Shown: piece by piece, positions 61,501-64,000 of the stretch | Layout of the letters: each line of letters starts with the position of its first letter | Position numbering within the stretch: the stretch's first letter is position 1 | DNA from: Anisakis pegreffii | Lineage: Eukaryota > Nematoda > Chromadorea > Rhabditida > Anisakidae | Length of the DNA stretch: 64,000 nt | NCBI GenBank assembly: GCA_035041965.1 | Contig: JAPYMA010000431.1 | Location: forward strand, 1 to 64,000 | Reading direction: 5' to 3' | Position numbers and translations under genes: made by a program | The notes under the pieces: generated by a model | Seen by the model: the letters and a program-made list of their open reading frames with translations, nothing else | What the model was told of the DNA's origin: nothing | The model's database searches: none

Positions 61501-62213
61501 AAAACAGACGATGTTTTGCTACTGGGAAGGAGTATGTATGAAAAGATAGCAGCACCTCAATGTTTTTTAAACGATCTGTATGGCTGAATGATTTTGTCTC
61601 TCATTCACCTGCCTATATGCAGAATGACTTTCTTGAACTTTCGACTCCAGAAGACTTTCGAATTCAAACAAATCTCAGCCGAGATTTTTGGGAAGTTCAG
61701 ATGAAGTGCACATTTCAACGAATCGCTTTGTTCACGTTACAATTCATTTAGTTATTTTGCAAGTGCCTTGCAAGGATGGATCAAAACTGAATGCAAACTT
61801 ATGCCAGAATGGTATAAATAGACAATGAGTAATACTTAAAAGTTTTTTCTGCTCAAAATACTACCAGAAATGCCAAGTAGCGTTGATCGCAGATCTTACG
61901 AGCACAGCTCAACTGGAGAATCGCTCCAAAAACTCATGAAATACCTTGACTTCTTTTGGAGAATAATAAAAATTAACGAAACTTACTGTTGACACTAAAT
62001 TCCCGAAATTAATGGAACCAAACTGTCGAAACTCAATTTACGAAATTAGCCAAGCTTACTGTTAAGACTGAACTCATGAAATTGATGAAACTTACTATTG
62101 GCAAATTGGTGTGGATAGTAAACGGTGGATTGTTTCTTGCTGCAGGTAACCAAAGCAATTGCGATCAACGCGATTAGCTGAACGAATAACAACCGTTGGC
62201 TGATCGAACACAT
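55538..62213 (-). CDS. SPOCK: Testican/SPOCK-type calcium-binding extracellular protein
   Basis: Well-supported exons are 62096-62213, one starting at 61137, 56391-56537, 56135-56263, 55817-55960 and 55538-55587. Exon 1 is a signal peptide (LLFVQLIALIAIALVTC). Exon 2 gives KLCAVLKCGVDDLCLV and AVCVNKHKL, matching the testican start of CLKVKC..VCV..ALCVSRK. The SPARC-type EC domain follows: CRPDVAWMFKQWDGNNDGE with an EF-hand loop, AFIDRCDTDPGNDD, and EEWCDCF. A thyroglobulin type-1 domain (GFYKPEQCHENECWCVDEYG, ending PDCGQY) completes it. Testicans are secreted proteoglycans that bind calcium and modulate proteases. The middle is incomplete: I found no Kazal/follistatin exon between exon 2 and the EC domain, and a possible exon at about 60680-60747 does not fit the phase. 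The 4-kb intron hosts a small gene on the other strand. Confidence 0.82.
57620..57632 (+). promoter_or_regulatory. Trans-splice-type acceptor of the nested gene
   Basis: GTTTAGATTTCAG ends one base before the ATG at 57634. No upstream donor is needed to explain it. Confidence 0.5.
57634..59906 (+). CDS. Small single-pass membrane protein with a PPxY motif, nested gene
   Basis: Exons 57634-57812 and 59127-59226 join cleanly (CG|GTTAGT to TTTCAG|A). A short third exon, 59886-59906 (HVPLKA then stop), is phase-compatible and overlaps an AATAAA. The product is about 99 aa. An acidic N-terminus (MIVDDIYDDSS) precedes one membrane helix (FFATLFFLLFLYFLA), then a basic stop-transfer RYIKKHIL, an acidic segment and QYEAPPPSYE. 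PPPSY is a consensus PPxY ligand for WW domains such as those of NEDD4-type ubiquitin ligases, so an adaptor or trafficking role is plausible. There is no signal peptide, so topology is undecided. Without splicing at 57812 the frame would run to 57852 and lose the basic tail. The gene lies inside a testican intron on the opposite strand. No family was recognised. Confidence 0.55.
61472..61546. repeat. Perfect inverted repeat (35-bp arms, 5-bp loop)
   Basis: Arms 61472-61506 and 61512-61546 are exact reverse complements around GACGA. As RNA either strand would fold into an uninterrupted 35-bp hairpin. It lies between the first two testican exons. It may be a foldback element, a small-RNA precursor or a cloning/assembly artefact. 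Confidence 0.9.
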
Positions 62214-62464
62214 CTCCGCTTTATTGCACACCAACGAAATAAGAATACCTCTCAGTGCTAGCTTGTTTATAGTTGTGACTTATGCTACTACAGCTAAACA
62301 GAGTATCAGCCGCATTGTGGCTATTATATCTTAAAACGTACGCTATATCTTCAGACCGATATAAAACTCAAGTCTATCTCTTTAATCGTGACTGACTGTT
62401 GTTCTGACTAAACCAGTTCTATACCGCTGATTACATCGGTAACTTTAGCTCTTCAGCCTTACAA

Positions 62465-62764
62465 CAACCTCAGGCGATTGTATCCGTTTGCAACTTTCAT
62501 TCGGCTCAGTTCGACTTCCCTCTAGTACATCTCAAGCTGTCTTCAATCGATTGCCTTTCAGTGAAGTCGGCCTTTATTTAAACTATTCTTGTCAGCTCCA
62601 ACACAGTGAATTTTTTAATCACTACTCTTTCCTCTTCTATTACGGAACATTATTTCATCGTCGTGGAAACTTCTCCATTATCAGTAAACACTCTCAAAAC
62701 CAGAGTTTAGACCAACAACTCACCTCTTTGCAACTTCAAACGAAAAGTATATCAGTAAAAATAT
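62465..62764 (+). CDS. Possible coding exon, unknown product
   Basis: An open frame of about 97 codons runs from an acceptor-like CAACCTCAG at about 62473 to a stop at 62764. The translation is serine- and glutamine-rich with two cysteines. It is close to, but not phase-compatible with, the exon at 62886. No family is recognised; it may be noise in testican promoter DNA. Confidence 0.22.
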
Positions 62765-62885
62765 AATCCCATACAGATGTTAAATGCATTCCTAAATCTC
62801 ATTTTGTCCATATAAACACATTCCCTTAAACGCCGTTGGTTGATTCCGTTTCGGAATCGCATTGAATTTTTCTGTTTTATTTCAG

Positions 62886-63178
62886 TGTTCCACTGGAAAA
62901 CTTCAAATTTTGTAATGGAAATGAAACGACAATTAATCCCTGTAGACTAAATCTAGCTCAATACATCGAAAACACAATTGCAATCACCTCATCAAAACGA
63001 TTGACTAAAGTCGAATTCAGTTCTAAAACGATTATGGATGAATGCAACAGTCCAATTCTTTCAAAAACCATCACAAGAATGAACTACCTTGAACGCAACA
63101 TCAAAATACCATCATTTCGCTCATTTATTAGTTGTAATTCCATTCACAAAATAACAAACAACTTGCAAATAAAATGAA
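62886..63178 (+). CDS. Possible terminal exon of an unrecognised gene
   Basis: After a strong acceptor (TTTTATTTCAG) a frame stays open for 97 codons to a TGA at 63176-63178. The translation (starting VPLENFKFCNGNETTINPC) has four cysteines and an NET glycosylation sequon, which could suit an extracellular domain. No upstream exon with the needed phase 2 donor was found. Partial gene at best. Confidence 0.3.
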
Positions 63179-64000
63179 ATTGTGAAAAGAAATCTATTCC
63201 AATTTTATAAACTAGATCAAAACCAATATCCTCAAGGTTTCTTATCCTGACAGCAACTTGATTTTCCATACGACCAATATTTCATTTTCAACCTACACAA
63301 ACCACTCAGAGTGGACAAAATTCAAAACTCCTTATTCAAAACCGAGTCTCAAAATGTAGGCAGAACTAAAGTGAAACCTAAACTTCTGTGACGTAATTCT
63401 TCTCACTATCTTTTATTAGTGGACTACCACTTCAAAACATGGCTTTGAAACGAAAACGATTAATTCGAGAACGGGCCTCCTCAATAACTCATATGAAGTT
63501 TCAGGATTACTCATTTTTGGCGGCATAACTGGATGAAACGAGAACTTAAGGTGCTTTCTATAACAATGCAAGAAAACGACAACATTTCATAACAATACAA
63601 ATAAAACTATAAAGAAATCATCGTAGCCTTGAAATGGCTGAATATAACAAATTCATAAAATGAAATGAGATTTACGAATCAACAATTCGAGAAACGAAAT
63701 CAAAACAACAATCATAAATATCATAACAGTAACAAACATAACAACGAAGACAATACTTTGTATCACTTGAAAACGGAAACGTGAACATGCGGTTTTGAGG
63801 AATGAATAATGAAACTGAATAAGCGTGAAATATGGTCCTATCACGCATACATTCATAAAATATGGGTCCATTTCCTTAGTAATTTGTTCACACCCAAAAC
63901 AACATCAAAATGGAACGATTTTGCGAATATCAAATCTATCGCAAGATATTTAATACCAATATTCCTCTAAATTAGTTTCCATGATCACTACTTGAACCAT
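63179..64000. other. Right-edge stretch
   Basis: AT-rich. A minus-strand frame (63653-63871) encodes 72 residues with one long hydrophobic run, which could be a membrane exon or a chance product of AT-rich DNA. Nothing else was seen. Confidence 0.35.

Overview
The window looks like nuclear DNA of a nematode. It is AT-rich, and its genes are split into many short exons with GT/AG introns whose acceptors are mostly TTTCAG-like. At least six genes have a strong acceptor immediately upstream of the start codon, as expected for spliced-leader trans-splicing. One gene encodes a cysteine-rich secreted protein of a type I associate with nematodes. It is probably not Caenorhabditis: it carries a SIRT2-type sirtuin, and as far as I know C. 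elegans has only SIRT1-, SIRT4- and SIRT6-type genes. Exon models were built by hand by joining phase-compatible exons and matching them to remembered family sequences. No search was run, and exon edges may be off by a base.

Layout, left to right. 1-722 is a satellite (109-bp monomers in a 243-bp higher-order repeat). BORCS6 (+, 2632-3609) converges on PPT1 (-, 4262-7239). A tRNA-like remnant lies near 8.5 kb and a small secreted Gly/Ser-rich protein gene at 8.8-9.3 kb (-). From 10.5 to 15.5 kb two inverted 265-bp repeats flank a tandem pair of GC-rich, strongly structured, apparently non-coding units (cores 12507-12990 and 13755-14238). This is the least explained part of the window. A SIRT2-type deacetylase (-) fills 16.5-19.6 kb, followed by a 3.1-kb gene-poor stretch.

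The middle holds a CUB-like/LDLa membrane protein and an adjacent coiled-coil membrane protein (+, 22.7-25.0 kb), ornithine decarboxylase (-, 25.4-29.4 kb), a 4-kb gene-poor stretch, then a divergent pair: a DHRS7-type reductase (-, 33.5-36.0 kb) and MRPL39 (+, 36.7-39.3 kb). The right half carries the cysteine-rich CPG4/DUF19-like secreted protein (+, 40.4-43.9 kb), a seven-transmembrane receptor (+, 45.9-48.2 kb), BBS2 (+, 49.4-55.0 kb) and a testican/SPOCK-type proteoglycan (-, 55.5-62.2 kb). The testican intron hosts a tiny opposite-strand gene for a membrane protein with a PPxY motif. A near-perfect 35-bp hairpin sits at 61.5 kb.

Most genes are unrelated housekeeping functions: lysosome positioning and depalmitoylation, polyamine synthesis, mitochondrial translation and ciliary trafficking. 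No operon or pathway cluster is evident beyond the divergent DHRS7/MRPL39 pair. BORCS6 and PPT1 both act at lysosomes but are convergent, so the adjacency is probably chance.
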